A stretch of 5,952 nt of DNA from Croceicoccus sp. (GTDB taxonomy: Bacteria > Pseudomonadota > Alphaproteobacteria > Sphingomonadales > Sphingomonadaceae), in assembly GCA_029936705.1 (NCBI GenBank), contig JAPYSD010000240.1:1-5952 (forward strand), written 5' to 3'. Position 1 is the first letter of the stretch. Every line of letters starts with the position of its first letter. Both the position numbers and the translations under genes were made by a program. Positions 1 through 5,952 of the stretch are shown piece after piece. The notes beneath the pieces are model-generated. The model saw only the letters and a list, made by a program, of their open reading frames with translations, was not told the DNA's origin and ran no database searches.

Positions 1-1306
1 TGTTGGAGGCGAGGGCGGGCGCCATGTCGGTCACGAAAGGGTTTTCGAACAGGCCGGCGTTGAACTTCATCGTCAGGATGCGCGCGACCGCCTGGTCGAT
101 CTGCTGCTGCGTGATGCGGCCCTGCGCCAGCAGTGCGCCCAGGTTGCGATAGGCGACGCCATCGGGGAAATCGACATCCACCCCCGCGTCGAGCGCCAGC
201 TTCGCCGCCGCCGGAACATCCTCGGCAATCCTGTGGCGCGAAGCCATCTCCTCGATCGCGAAATAATCGGACACGACCGCCCCGCGATAACCCCATTCGC
301 CGCGCAGCACGTCGTGCAGCAGCCAGCGGTTGGAGTGGCTGGGAATGCCGTCGATCTCGTTATAGCTGGCCATCACCGCGTCGATGGCGGTGCGGTCGAC
401 GACTTCCTTGAACGGCGGAAAGAACATCTCGCGCAGCGTTCGCTCGGAGATCTGCGCGGGGCCGATATTGGTCCCGCTTTCGGGCTGGCCATGGCCGGTC
501 ATGTGCTTGAGCGTTGCGAGCACCTGCCCTTCGCCAAGCTTCGGGTCCTTGCCCACGCCCTGCAGCCCCTCGACCGCGGCCACGCCCATTTCGCCGACGA
601 GGAACGGGTCCTCGCCGAACGTTTCCTCGATCCGGCCCCAGCGCGGGTCGCGGGCGACGTCGACCACGGGCGACAGCACCTGGTGTATGCCGCGTGCGCG
701 GGTTTCCCCGGCGACGTGGTCGTTGATCGCGCGCACCAGGTCCGGATCCCATGTCGAGGCGAGGCCGATCGCCTGCGGAAAGCTGGTGGCATTGAGCGCC
801 GCCAACCCGTGCAGCGCTTCCTCGTGCGCCAGCACCGGGATGCCCAGCCGCGTATCCTCGCGCGCCCATTTCTGCAGCGCATTGGCATAGCGCACGCCTT
901 CCTCGATCGATCGGGGCGGCGTCACGCGCGGGCTTCCGCCGCCGGTCCGGTCGGACGGGCGCGTGAAAAAGCCGATGCCGTCGGGATATTGCGCGCTCGC
1001 CTTGGCGGGATCGAAGAAATCGGCGTCGTCCTGCACATCGCCCTTGGCGGTCCACGTGCTGATCATCTGCGCCAGCTTCTCCTCGACCGTCATGCGCGCC
1101 ATCAAATCGGCGATACGCTGCTGCGTGGGAAGCGAGGCATCCCAATAGGGCGCATCCGCCATCGGGCGAGCGCTTTCGGTCTGCTGGGCGCGTTCGACCT
1201 GCTGGGCCTTTTCGGTCTGCTGGGCGAGGGCGGAATGCGAAAGGGGAACTGGAAACGCGGCAATGGCCGCGCCTGCGATCAAGGCGGCGCGCAGGCTGGT
1301 CAACAT
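1..1306 (-). CDS. Exported GH3 glycoside hydrolase, probable beta-xylosidase (C-terminus cut off by window edge)
   Basis: Glycoside hydrolase family 3 enzyme, a retaining exo-acting beta-glycosidase that removes single sugars from the non-reducing end of oligosaccharides, probably in the periplasm. The frame is open for 435 codons from ATG 1306 down to the left edge. Residues 1-28 look like a Sec signal peptide (LRAALIAGAAIAAF core, cleavage after ALA at 26-28). A hexapeptide repeat follows at 29-46, then the (alpha/beta)8 barrel from about 60. Visible motifs are HEEALHG (161-167), DPRWGRIEETFGEDP (220-234), KHMTGHG (267-273) and VVSDYFAIEEM (344-354), with D347 as the expected nucleophile. 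The Glu at 163 fits beta-xylosidase rather than beta-glucosidase (inference). The C-terminal alpha/beta sandwich, which carries the acid/base Glu in many members, is outside the window; the family is usually 700-800 residues. The start is supported by a strong GGGGAGAG ribosome-binding site. It is divergent from the alpha-glucuronidase, consistent with xylan breakdown. The family is certain, the exact substrate is not. Confidence 0.95.
   Translation of the reverse strand, partial: MLTSLRAALIAGAAIAAFPVPLSHSALAQQTEKAQQVERAQQTESARPMADAPYWDASLPTQQRIADLMARMTVEEKLAQMISTWTAKGDVQDDADFFDPAKASAQYPDGIGFFTRPSDRTGGGSPRVTPPRSIEEGVRYANALQKWAREDTRLGIPVLAHEEALHGLAALNATSFPQAIGLASTWDPDLVRAINDHVAGETRARGIHQVLSPVVDVARDPRWGRIEETFGEDPFLVGEMGVAAVEGLQGVGKDPKLGEGQVLATLKHMTGHGQPESGTNIGPAQISERTLREMFFPPFKEVVDRTAIDAVMASYNEIDGIPSHSNRWLLHDVLRGEWGYRGAVVSDYFAIEEMASRHRIAEDVPAAAKLALDAGVDVDFPDGVAYRNLGALLAQGRITQQQIDQAVARILTMKFNAGLFENPFVTDMAPALASN
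1172..1225 (-). repeat. Three tandem 18-bp units in the GH3 gene, encoding a hexapeptide repeat
   Basis: Three contiguous in-frame 18-bp units (1172-1189, 1190-1207, 1208-1225) share the core ctgctgggc on the plus strand and differ at a few bases each. On the coding strand they give QQTEKA, QQVERA and QQTESA (residues 29-46), directly after the predicted signal-peptide cleavage site. The result is a charged, polar, probably flexible or helical spacer between the export signal and the catalytic barrel. The unit differences mean it is not a recent exact duplication, but the shared 18-bp period indicates origin by slippage or tandem duplication. Confidence 0.85.
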
Positions 1307-1314
1307 TGAATCAA

Positions 1315-1322
1315 CTCTCCCC
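1315..1322 (-). promoter_or_regulatory. Ribosome-binding site of the GH3 gene
   Basis: The minus strand reads GGGGAGAG here, 8 bases upstream of ATG 1306. It is a strong Shine-Dalgarno match at good spacing and fixes the start of the GH3 gene. Confidence 0.8.
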
Positions 1323-1333
1323 AACTCCGCGAC

Positions 1334-1339
1334 TTGACT
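1334..1339 (+). promoter_or_regulatory. Putative -35 element (TTGACT) of the alpha-glucuronidase operon
   Basis: TTGACT matches five of six bases of the sigma-70/RpoD -35 consensus. With a 16-17 base spacer the -10 element would lie at about 1356-1362, inside the palindrome, where the sequence (TAGCGC / AGCGCT) is a poor -10 match. Poor -10 boxes are common in alphaproteobacterial promoters. Transcription would start near 1369, just ahead of ATG 1381. A repressor on the palindrome would then block polymerase directly. Inferred from sequence only. Confidence 0.5.
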
Positions 1340-1352
1340 GTGCGGGTCTTTG

Positions 1353-1366
1353 TGGTAGCGCTACCA
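1353..1366. promoter_or_regulatory. LacI-family operator, perfect 14-bp palindrome TGGTAGCGCTACCA
   Basis: TGGTAGCGCTACCA is a perfect inverted repeat centred on a CpG step between 1359 and 1360. This is the form expected for LacI-family regulators, whose hinge-helix leucine inserts at a central CG step; similar TAGCGCTA-type sites are known for sugar regulators in Caulobacter and relatives. It lies between two divergent genes and overlaps the positions where the -10 regions of both would fall. The LacI-family gene at 3485-4612 is the likely binder, though a regulator encoded elsewhere cannot be excluded. No second copy was noticed upstream of the LacI or dehydratase genes. Confidence 0.85.
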
Positions 1367-1370
1367 TGAT

Positions 1371-1380
1371 GAGAGAGAGG
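1371..1380 (+). promoter_or_regulatory. Purine-rich ribosome-binding site of the alpha-glucuronidase gene
   Basis: GAGAGAGAGG directly precedes ATG 1381. The GAG at 1371-1373 sits 7 bases from that ATG, an acceptable Shine-Dalgarno spacing. The two in-frame ATGs at 1366 and 1369 have no such tract upstream, so this element favours 1381 as the start. Confidence 0.55.
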
Positions 1381-3453
1381 ATGCTTGTCAACCGGCTAGC
1401 CGTGGTGCTTGCCGCGGCCGCTGCCATGTTCACGTCAACCGCCGCCCTGGCGGAGGACGGCTATGCGCTGTGGTTGCGCTATGCGCCGCTGGACGGACAG
1501 GCGAAGACGGCGCTGGAAAACTTCGATCCGCGGCTTGCTCCGGCGGACACCGAAAACGACCCGATGACGCGCGCCGCCGCGCAGGAACTCACCCGCGGGC
1601 TGACCTCTCTCCTCGATCGCCCGCTGGCCTCGGATGGCAAGGCGAATGTCGTGCTCGACTGCGCAAGCGACGTGACGGGGCCCGAGGGCAGCTTCCGCGT
1701 CACGGGCGGGGCGGATCGCATCCGGATCGCGGCCTCTGGTCCGCGCGGCTGCCTCTATGGCTCGTTCGCCTTGCTGCGGGAACTGTCCATCGGCACCGCG
1801 CCCGCCAGCATCGCGCTCGACCAGTCCCCTGCCATGCCGCTGCGCCTGCTGAACCATTGGGACAATCCCGACGGCAGCGTAGAGCGCGGCTATGCGGGCC
1901 GCTCGATCTTCGACTGGTGGCACATGCCCGAGCGGCATGATCCGCGCATGATCGACTATGCCCGCGCCAATGCGTCTGTCGGCATCAACGGATCGGTGGT
2001 GAACAATGTCAACGCCAGCCCGCTGTTCCTGACCCCGCGCTATCTGCCCAAGCTGGCGGCGCTCGCCGATGAATGGCGGCCCTACGGCATCCGGCTCTAC
2101 ATCTCCGCCCGGTTCAGCGCGCCGCGCGACATCGGAGGCCTGGACACGGCCGATCCGCTGGATCCGCAGGTGCGCGCATGGTGGCAGGCCAAGGCGGACG
2201 AGATCTATGCCGCCATCCCCGATTTCGGCGGCTTCCTGGTCAAGGCCAACTCCGAGGGGCAGCCCGGCCCGCAGGACTATGGCCGCACCCATGCCGACGG
2301 CGCCAACATGCTGGCATCGGCGGTGGGCGACCGGGGCACGGTCATCTGGCGCGCCTTCGTCTATTCGGCAGAGGACGAGACCGACCGCGCCAAGCAGGCG
2401 TACGAGGAATTCGTGCCGCTGGACGGGCAGTTCGCCCCCAACGTGATCGTGCAGGTCAAGAACGGCCCGATCGATTTCCAGCCGCGCGAACCGTTCCACC
2501 CGATGTTCGGCGCCATGCCCGACACCAGGTTGATGCTGGAAGTGCAGGTGACCAAGGAATATCTCGGCTTCGCCAGCCATCTCGCTTACCTCGCGCCCAT
2601 GTGGGAGGAAGTGCTGGACGCCGACACCGGACGCGGCGGGGACGTGGCGCAGATCATTGCGCCTGCCGGCATGGCGGGCGTCGCGAACACGGGCTCCGAT
2701 CGCGACTGGAGCGGGTCCGACTTCGACCAGGCGAACTGGTACGCGTTCGGCAGGCTCGCGTGGGATCCCACGCTCTCGTCCGAAACAATCGCCCGCGAAT
2801 GGGCGGAGCAGACCTTCAGCCGCGATCCCGCTTTCCTGGCGGCGGTCGTGCCGATGATGCTGGGCAGCAGGCAGGCGGTCGTCGATTACATGACTCCGCT
2901 GGGCCTCGCGCATCTGATGGGCACCGGCCACCACTACGGACCGGCCCCCTGGGTCTGCGACCTGGGCCGTCCCGACTGGAACCCGTGCTATTACCACGAC
3001 GCCGACCGGGGCGGCATCGGCTTCGACCGTACCAAGGCGGGCAGCAACGCGCTGTCGCAATACGCCCCCTCCGTCGCCGCGAGATGGTCCGATCCGTCCG
3101 CCATGAACGAGGATTACCTGCTCTGGTTCCACCATGTGCCGTGGGATTTCCAGACCCGTTCGGGCCGCACCCTGTGGCAGGAACTGGCCGCCCGCTATGA
3201 TCGCGGCATCGCCAGGGTGGATGCGATGCAGGCCACCTGGCAATCGCTGGAACCCTATGTCGATGCGCAGCGCTTTCGCGCGGTCAGCGAAAATCTCGCG
3301 ATCCAGCGCCGGGAAGCGCGCTGGTGGCGCGATGCGTCGCTTGCCTATTGGCAGCATGTGAACGGCCTGCCACTACCAGCGGGCACCACGCCGCCTGCCA
3401 TGGATCTGGGTGCATATCAGGCGATGGAATTCCCGGAAGCGCCGGGCGAATGA
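1381..3453 (+). CDS. aguA: Exported GH67 alpha-glucuronidase
   Basis: Family GH67 alpha-glucuronidase, an inverting enzyme that removes (4-O-methyl)glucuronic acid from the non-reducing terminal xylose of short xylo-oligosaccharides. Numbered from ATG 1381 it has 690 residues, normal for the family. Residues 1-24 form a signal peptide (NR, then LAVVLAAAAAMF, cleavage after ALA), so it acts in the periplasm or at the envelope. Family hallmarks are ALWLRYAPLD near 29-38, the NHWDNPDGSVERGYAGRSIF block at about 158-177, and INGSVVNNVNA at about 202-212. Catalytic candidates are E292 (KANSEGQ), D365 (NGPIDFQ) and E393 (VTKEYLG), the same positions I recall for Cellvibrio japonicus GlcA67A. The frame stays open back to 1306, but that extension reads through the operator and has no signal character; ATG 1366 and 1369 are weaker alternatives (MMRER before the same signal peptide). 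It is divergent from the GH3 gene and 31 bases ahead of the LacI gene, probably in one transcript. Confidence 0.97.
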   Translation: MLVNRLAVVLAAAAAMFTSTAALAEDGYALWLRYAPLDGQAKTALENFDPRLAPADTENDPMTRAAAQELTRGLTSLLDRPLASDGKANVVLDCASDVTGPEGSFRVTGGADRIRIAASGPRGCLYGSFALLRELSIGTAPASIALDQSPAMPLRLLNHWDNPDGSVERGYAGRSIFDWWHMPERHDPRMIDYARANASVGINGSVVNNVNASPLFLTPRYLPKLAALADEWRPYGIRLYISARFSAPRDIGGLDTADPLDPQVRAWWQAKADEIYAAIPDFGGFLVKANSEGQPGPQDYGRTHADGANMLASAVGDRGTVIWRAFVYSAEDETDRAKQAYEEFVPLDGQFAPNVIVQVKNGPIDFQPREPFHPMFGAMPDTRLMLEVQVTKEYLGFASHLAYLAPMWEEVLDADTGRGGDVAQIIAPAGMAGVANTGSDRDWSGSDFDQANWYAFGRLAWDPTLSSETIAREWAEQTFSRDPAFLAAVVPMMLGSRQAVVDYMTPLGLAHLMGTGHHYGPAPWVCDLGRPDWNPCYYHDADRGGIGFDRTKAGSNALSQYAPSVAARWSDPSAMNEDYLLWFHHVPWDFQTRSGRTLWQELAARYDRGIARVDAMQATWQSLEPYVDAQRFRAVSENLAIQRREARWWRDASLAYWQHVNGLPLPAGTTPPAMDLGAYQAMEFPEAPGE
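1386..1391 (-). promoter_or_regulatory. Putative -35 element (TTGACA) of the GH3 gene
   Basis: On the minus strand this reads TTGACA, a perfect -35 consensus. A 17-19 base spacer puts the -10 region at about 1361-1368, on the right edge of the palindrome, and transcription would start within it, giving a leader of roughly 50 bases. The element lies inside the first codons of the alpha-glucuronidase gene. The -10 match is weak (CATGGT or ATGGTA), so the promoter remains a proposal. Confidence 0.45.
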
Positions 3454-3474
3454 GCGTGCTTGCCGCAAAAGGCT

Positions 3475-3481
3475 AGGGGGG
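3475..3481 (+). promoter_or_regulatory. Ribosome-binding site of the LacI-family gene
   Basis: AGGGGGG lies 3 bases before ATG 3485 (5 bases if the AGGGG core is used) and 15 bases before the next in-frame ATG at 3497. It therefore favours 3485. The whole gap after the alpha-glucuronidase stop (3454-3484) is 31 bases and shows no hairpin terminator or palindromic operator. Confidence 0.6.
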
Positions 3482-3484
3482 TCT

Positions 3485-4612
3485 ATGGGCAGTGCCATGA
3501 ACAAAACGGAAAGCGATACGAAGCCGCTGCGCAAGCGTTCGTCGCGGCGTGGAAATTCGGCTCCCACGATCGGCGACGTCGCGCGCGAGGCGCGCTGCTC
3601 GCCCATGACGGTCAGCCGCGTCATCAACGGCGAGGGCAATGTCCGCGAACAGACGCGCGAGCAGGTGCTCGAGGCCATTCGCAAGCTCAACTATTCGCCG
3701 AACCGCGCGGCGCGAAGCCTGGCGGGCGGCGAACAGCTGCGCATCGCTCTGATGTTCGAAAACCCGTCGGCGTCCTACCTCAGCGAGTTCCTGATGGGCG
3801 CGCTCGAGGAAGCGAGCCGCAACGACATCCATCTCGAAGTGCAGCGCTGCGAAGCCACGGACGAGGCGATGGCCCTGATGCGCAAGCTGGCGGGCGAGGG
3901 CATCCACGGCTTCATCCTGCCGTCCCCGCTGTGCGACGACCAGAAGGTCATCGACCTTGCGTGCGAGCTTGACGCCGTGTCCATCGCCGTCGGCCCCGGC
4001 AAGGCCGAGGGGCTGCACGGCGCGGTCATGATCGACGAGTTCCAGGCCGCGTACGACATGACGAAGCACATCATCGACCTGGGCCACGAACGGATCGGCT
4101 TCATCGTCGGCAATCCCGAACAGGTGGCCAGCGGGCGCCGCCTCAACGGCTTCTGCGCCGCGATGGAGGATGCCGGGCTGACGCCTTCGGACGACCTGAT
4201 CGTGCAGGGCCGCTTCACCTATCGGTCGGGCATGGCGGGCGCGGAACTGCTGCTGTCCGCCCATCCGCAGCCGACCGCGATCTTCGCCTCGAACGACGAC
4301 ATGGCGGCCGCCACGGTCGCGGTCGCCCACCGCAAGCACCTCGACGTGCCGAACGACATCACGGTCTGCGGCTTCGACGATACCGCGATGGCCAGCACCA
4401 TCTGGCCCGAACTGACGACCGTGCGCCAGCCGATCCGCGAAATGACCGCGTGGGCGGTGACCGAGATCGCCCGCATCGTGCGTTCGCGCCGGACCGAGGT
4501 TCGGCCCCGGACGCAGCAGAAAATCCTTCCCTACACGCTGGTCCGCCGCGAATCCGACGCGGCGCCCAGCCTGGTCCACGCTGGCGGGAACAACGGTTCG
4601 AACAATGGATAA
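3485..4612 (+). CDS. LacI-family transcriptional regulator of the xylan/xylonate genes
   Basis: LacI/GalR-family DNA-binding regulator of 375 residues, slightly longer than the usual 330-350 because of a basic N-terminal stretch (KRSSRR) and an Asn/Gly tail. The helix-turn-helix is at about 28-49 (TIGDVAREARCSPMTVSRV, then ING), and the hinge helix with its minor-groove leucine is at about 71-80 (SPNRAARSLA). The periplasmic-binding-protein-like effector domain follows: FILPSP at 113-118, DLGHERIGFIVGN at 198-210, FASNDD at 267-272 and VCGFDDT at 294-300. These SND and GFDD segments normally contact the sugar effector and the dimer interface. The frame extends upstream to 3410, inside the previous gene, but the AGGGGGG site supports 3485; ATG 3497 is possible. 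It lies between aguA and xylD with no promoter of its own visible, so it probably represses its own operon through the palindrome at 1353-1366. The inducer cannot be read from sequence; xylose, xylonate, xylo-oligosaccharides or glucuronate derivatives are candidates. Confidence 0.95.
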   Translation: MGSAMNKTESDTKPLRKRSSRRGNSAPTIGDVAREARCSPMTVSRVINGEGNVREQTREQVLEAIRKLNYSPNRAARSLAGGEQLRIALMFENPSASYLSEFLMGALEEASRNDIHLEVQRCEATDEAMALMRKLAGEGIHGFILPSPLCDDQKVIDLACELDAVSIAVGPGKAEGLHGAVMIDEFQAAYDMTKHIIDLGHERIGFIVGNPEQVASGRRLNGFCAAMEDAGLTPSDDLIVQGRFTYRSGMAGAELLLSAHPQPTAIFASNDDMAAATVAVAHRKHLDVPNDITVCGFDDTAMASTIWPELTTVRQPIREMTAWAVTEIARIVRSRRTEVRPRTQQKILPYTLVRRESDAAPSLVHAGGNNGSNNG

Positions 4613-4616
4613 GCCA

Positions 4617-5952
4617 ATGCCTGAAAAACGCCTGCGCTCGCGCGACTGGTTCGACAATGTCGAACGCATGGACATGACCGCCCTGTATCTCGAGCGGTTC
4701 ATGAACTTCGGCGTCACGCCCGAGGAACTGCGCAGCGGCAAGCCGATCATCGGCATCGCGCAATCGGGCAGCGACCTCAGCCCGTGCAACCGCATCCATA
4801 TCGAACTGGCCAAGCGCACCCGCGACGGCATTCGCGATGCCGGCGGCATCCCGATCGAATTCCCGGTCCACCCGATCTTCGAAAACTGCCGCCGCCCCAC
4901 CGCGGCGCTGGACCGCAACCTGCTCTACCTGGGTCTGGTCGAGCTGCTGAACGGCTATCCGATCGACGGCGTGGTGCTGACAACCGGCTGCGACAAGACC
5001 ACGCCCAGCCAGGTGATGGCGGCCAGCACCGTCGACATCCCGGCCATCGTGCTGTCGGGCGGCCCCATGCTGGACGGCTGGCACGAGGGGGAGCTGGTCG
5101 GCTCGGGCACCGTGATCTGGCGCAGCCGCCGCAAGCTTGCCGCGGGCGAGATCGACGAGGAGGAGTTCCTCGACCGCGCGACCTCCAGCGCGCCGAGCGC
5201 CGGGCACTGCAATTCGATGGGCACCGCCAGCACGATGAACGCGGTGGCAGAGGCACTGGGCCTCAGTCTCACGGGCTGCGCGGCGATCCCGGCGCCCTAC
5301 CGCGAACGCGGGCAGGTCGCCTATCGCACCGGCCGCCGCATCGTCGAGATGGTGCACGAAGACCTCAAGCCGTCCGACATCCTGACGCGCGAGGCTTTCC
5401 TGAACGCCATCGCCACGGTCAGTGTGATCGGCGGATCGTCCAACGCGCAGCCGCACATCCAGGCGATGGCCGCGCACGCGGGCGTCCCGCTGGACGGCGC
5501 GATCTGGCAAGAGCACGGCTATGACCTGCCGCTGCTGGTGAACATGCAACCCGCCGGCGCCTATCTGGGCGAGCGGTTCCACCGCGCGGGCGGCGTGCCC
5601 GCGGCGATGTGGGAACTGCTGCAGGCGGGCAAGCTGCACGGCGACGTCCGCACCTGCACGGGGCAGACCCTGGCCGAAAACCTCGCGGGCCGCGAAAGCC
5701 GAGACCGCGAGATGATCCATCCGTTCAGCCAGCCGCTGATGGAAAAGGCCGGTTTTCTGGTTCTGTCGGGCAATCTGTTCGATTTCGGCATCCTGAAGAC
5801 ATCGGTCATCTCGCAGGAATTCCGCGAACGCTACCTGTCCCGCCCGGGCGAGGAGAACGTGTTCGAGGCGCGCGCCGTGGTATTCGACGGATCGGACGAT
5901 TACCACCACCGCATCAACGATCCCTCGCTGCAGATCGACGACAGCTGCATCC
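4617..5952 (+). CDS. xylD: D-xylonate dehydratase, IlvD/Edd family (C-terminus cut off by window edge)
   Basis: Iron-sulfur sugar-acid dehydratase that converts D-xylonate to 2-keto-3-deoxy-D-xylonate in the cytoplasm, the committed step after xylose oxidation in the Weimberg and Dahms pathways. The window holds 445 complete codons; family members are near 590, so about a quarter is missing. It opens with RLRSRDWFDN and TALYLERFMN, and carries ENCRRPTAALDRN (89-101), LSGGPMLDGWHE (146-157) and FDGSDDYHHRIND near the right end, all matching my memory of Caulobacter crescentus XylD. The three cluster cysteines are C57 (SPCNR), C125 (TTGCDKTTP) and C198 (AGHCNSMGTAS); their spacing of 68 and 73 equals that of C60, C128 and C201 in the Caulobacter enzyme. 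ATG 4617 is preferred because GGA at 4607-4609 gives a weak ribosome site; in-frame ATG 4605 would add four residues and overlap the LacI gene by 8 bases. The 4-base gap to the LacI stop implies co-transcription. L-arabinonate or another pentonate is a possible alternative or second substrate. Confidence 0.93.
   Translation, partial: MPEKRLRSRDWFDNVERMDMTALYLERFMNFGVTPEELRSGKPIIGIAQSGSDLSPCNRIHIELAKRTRDGIRDAGGIPIEFPVHPIFENCRRPTAALDRNLLYLGLVELLNGYPIDGVVLTTGCDKTTPSQVMAASTVDIPAIVLSGGPMLDGWHEGELVGSGTVIWRSRRKLAAGEIDEEEFLDRATSSAPSAGHCNSMGTASTMNAVAEALGLSLTGCAAIPAPYRERGQVAYRTGRRIVEMVHEDLKPSDILTREAFLNAIATVSVIGGSSNAQPHIQAMAAHAGVPLDGAIWQEHGYDLPLLVNMQPAGAYLGERFHRAGGVPAAMWELLQAGKLHGDVRTCTGQTLAENLAGRESRDREMIHPFSQPLMEKAGFLVLSGNLFDFGILKTSVISQEFRERYLSRPGEENVFEARAVVFDGSDDYHHRINDPSLQIDDSCI

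Noticed and set aside
233..1309. A 358-codon plus-strand open frame opposite the GH3 gene
   Set aside because: The minus strand encodes a clear GH3 barrel across the same bases. The plus frame would end at the divergent GH3 start and overlap it fully; its leucine/phenylalanine repeat near the end is just the antisense of the QQTEKA repeat.
1306..1380. Extended start of aguA at ATG 1306
   Set aside because: The extension would translate the operator and start on the very bases that form the divergent GH3 start codon. It has no signal-peptide character, and the proposed transcription start lies downstream of it.
1435..3357. A 640-codon open frame on the minus strand, opposite aguA
   Set aside because: It lies wholly inside the GH67 gene, whose frame carries all family motifs. 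Long antisense open frames are expected in high-GC DNA with G/C-rich third positions, and the translation is Arg/Gly/Val-rich with no recognisable domain.
3454..3484. Possible terminator or promoter between aguA and lacI
   Set aside because: The 31 bases contain no stem-loop followed by a T-run and no recognisable -35/-10 pair, only a ribosome-binding site.
4596..4603. GTTCGAAC palindrome near the end of lacI, considered as an operator for xylD
   Set aside because: It is only 8 bp, unrelated to the TGGTAGCGCTACCA site, and lies within codons of the Asn/Gly tail. A palindrome this short is expected by chance.
3473..4918. A 481-codon minus-strand open frame across lacI and the start of xylD
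   Set aside because: It is a shadow of two recognised plus-strand genes, with Arg/Ala/Asp/His-rich composition and no recognisable motif.
4359..5909. A 516-codon minus-strand open frame opposite xylD
   Set aside because: The plus frame is an unmistakable IlvD/Edd dehydratase; the minus frame spans the lacI/xylD junction and has no family features.

Overview
This is a window of high-GC DNA that reads as a piece of a xylan / glucuronoxylan utilisation locus from an alphaproteobacterium, most likely a sphingomonad or a relative of Caulobacter. That placement rests on three things: the dehydratase closely resembles my memory of Caulobacter crescentus XylD, the operator TGGTAGCGCTACCA is of the kind used by LacI-family sugar regulators in this group, and the base composition and codon use fit. 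No database search was possible.

Layout: from the left edge to 1306 a minus-strand gene encodes the N-terminal part of an exported glycoside hydrolase family 3 enzyme (its C-terminus lies beyond the left edge), probably a beta-xylosidase. A 74-base divergent intergenic region (1307-1380) holds a perfect 14-bp LacI-type palindrome flanked by TTGAC-type -35 elements facing both ways. Rightward from there run three genes in one direction with very short gaps: an exported GH67 alpha-glucuronidase (1381-3453), a LacI-family repressor (3485-4612), and the first three quarters of a D-xylonate dehydratase of the IlvD/Edd family (from 4617, running off the right edge). No stretch over 300 bases lacks a gene, and no RNA gene, mobile element, CRISPR array or convincing terminator was seen.

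How the parts fit: the alpha-glucuronidase removes (4-O-methyl)glucuronic acid from xylo-oligosaccharides, the GH3 enzyme releases xylose, xylose is presumably oxidised to xylonate by enzymes outside the window, and XylD dehydrates xylonate to 2-keto-3-deoxy-xylonate in an oxidative, non-phosphorylating xylose pathway (Weimberg or Dahms type). The LacI-family protein is the obvious candidate to bind the divergent palindrome and control both directions, including its own gene. The biochemistry is well known. The more interesting points are the single-operator divergent control, the coupling of debranching, regulation and xylonate breakdown in one apparent operon, and the residue evidence for the GH3 specificity. 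I did not find an undescribed system.
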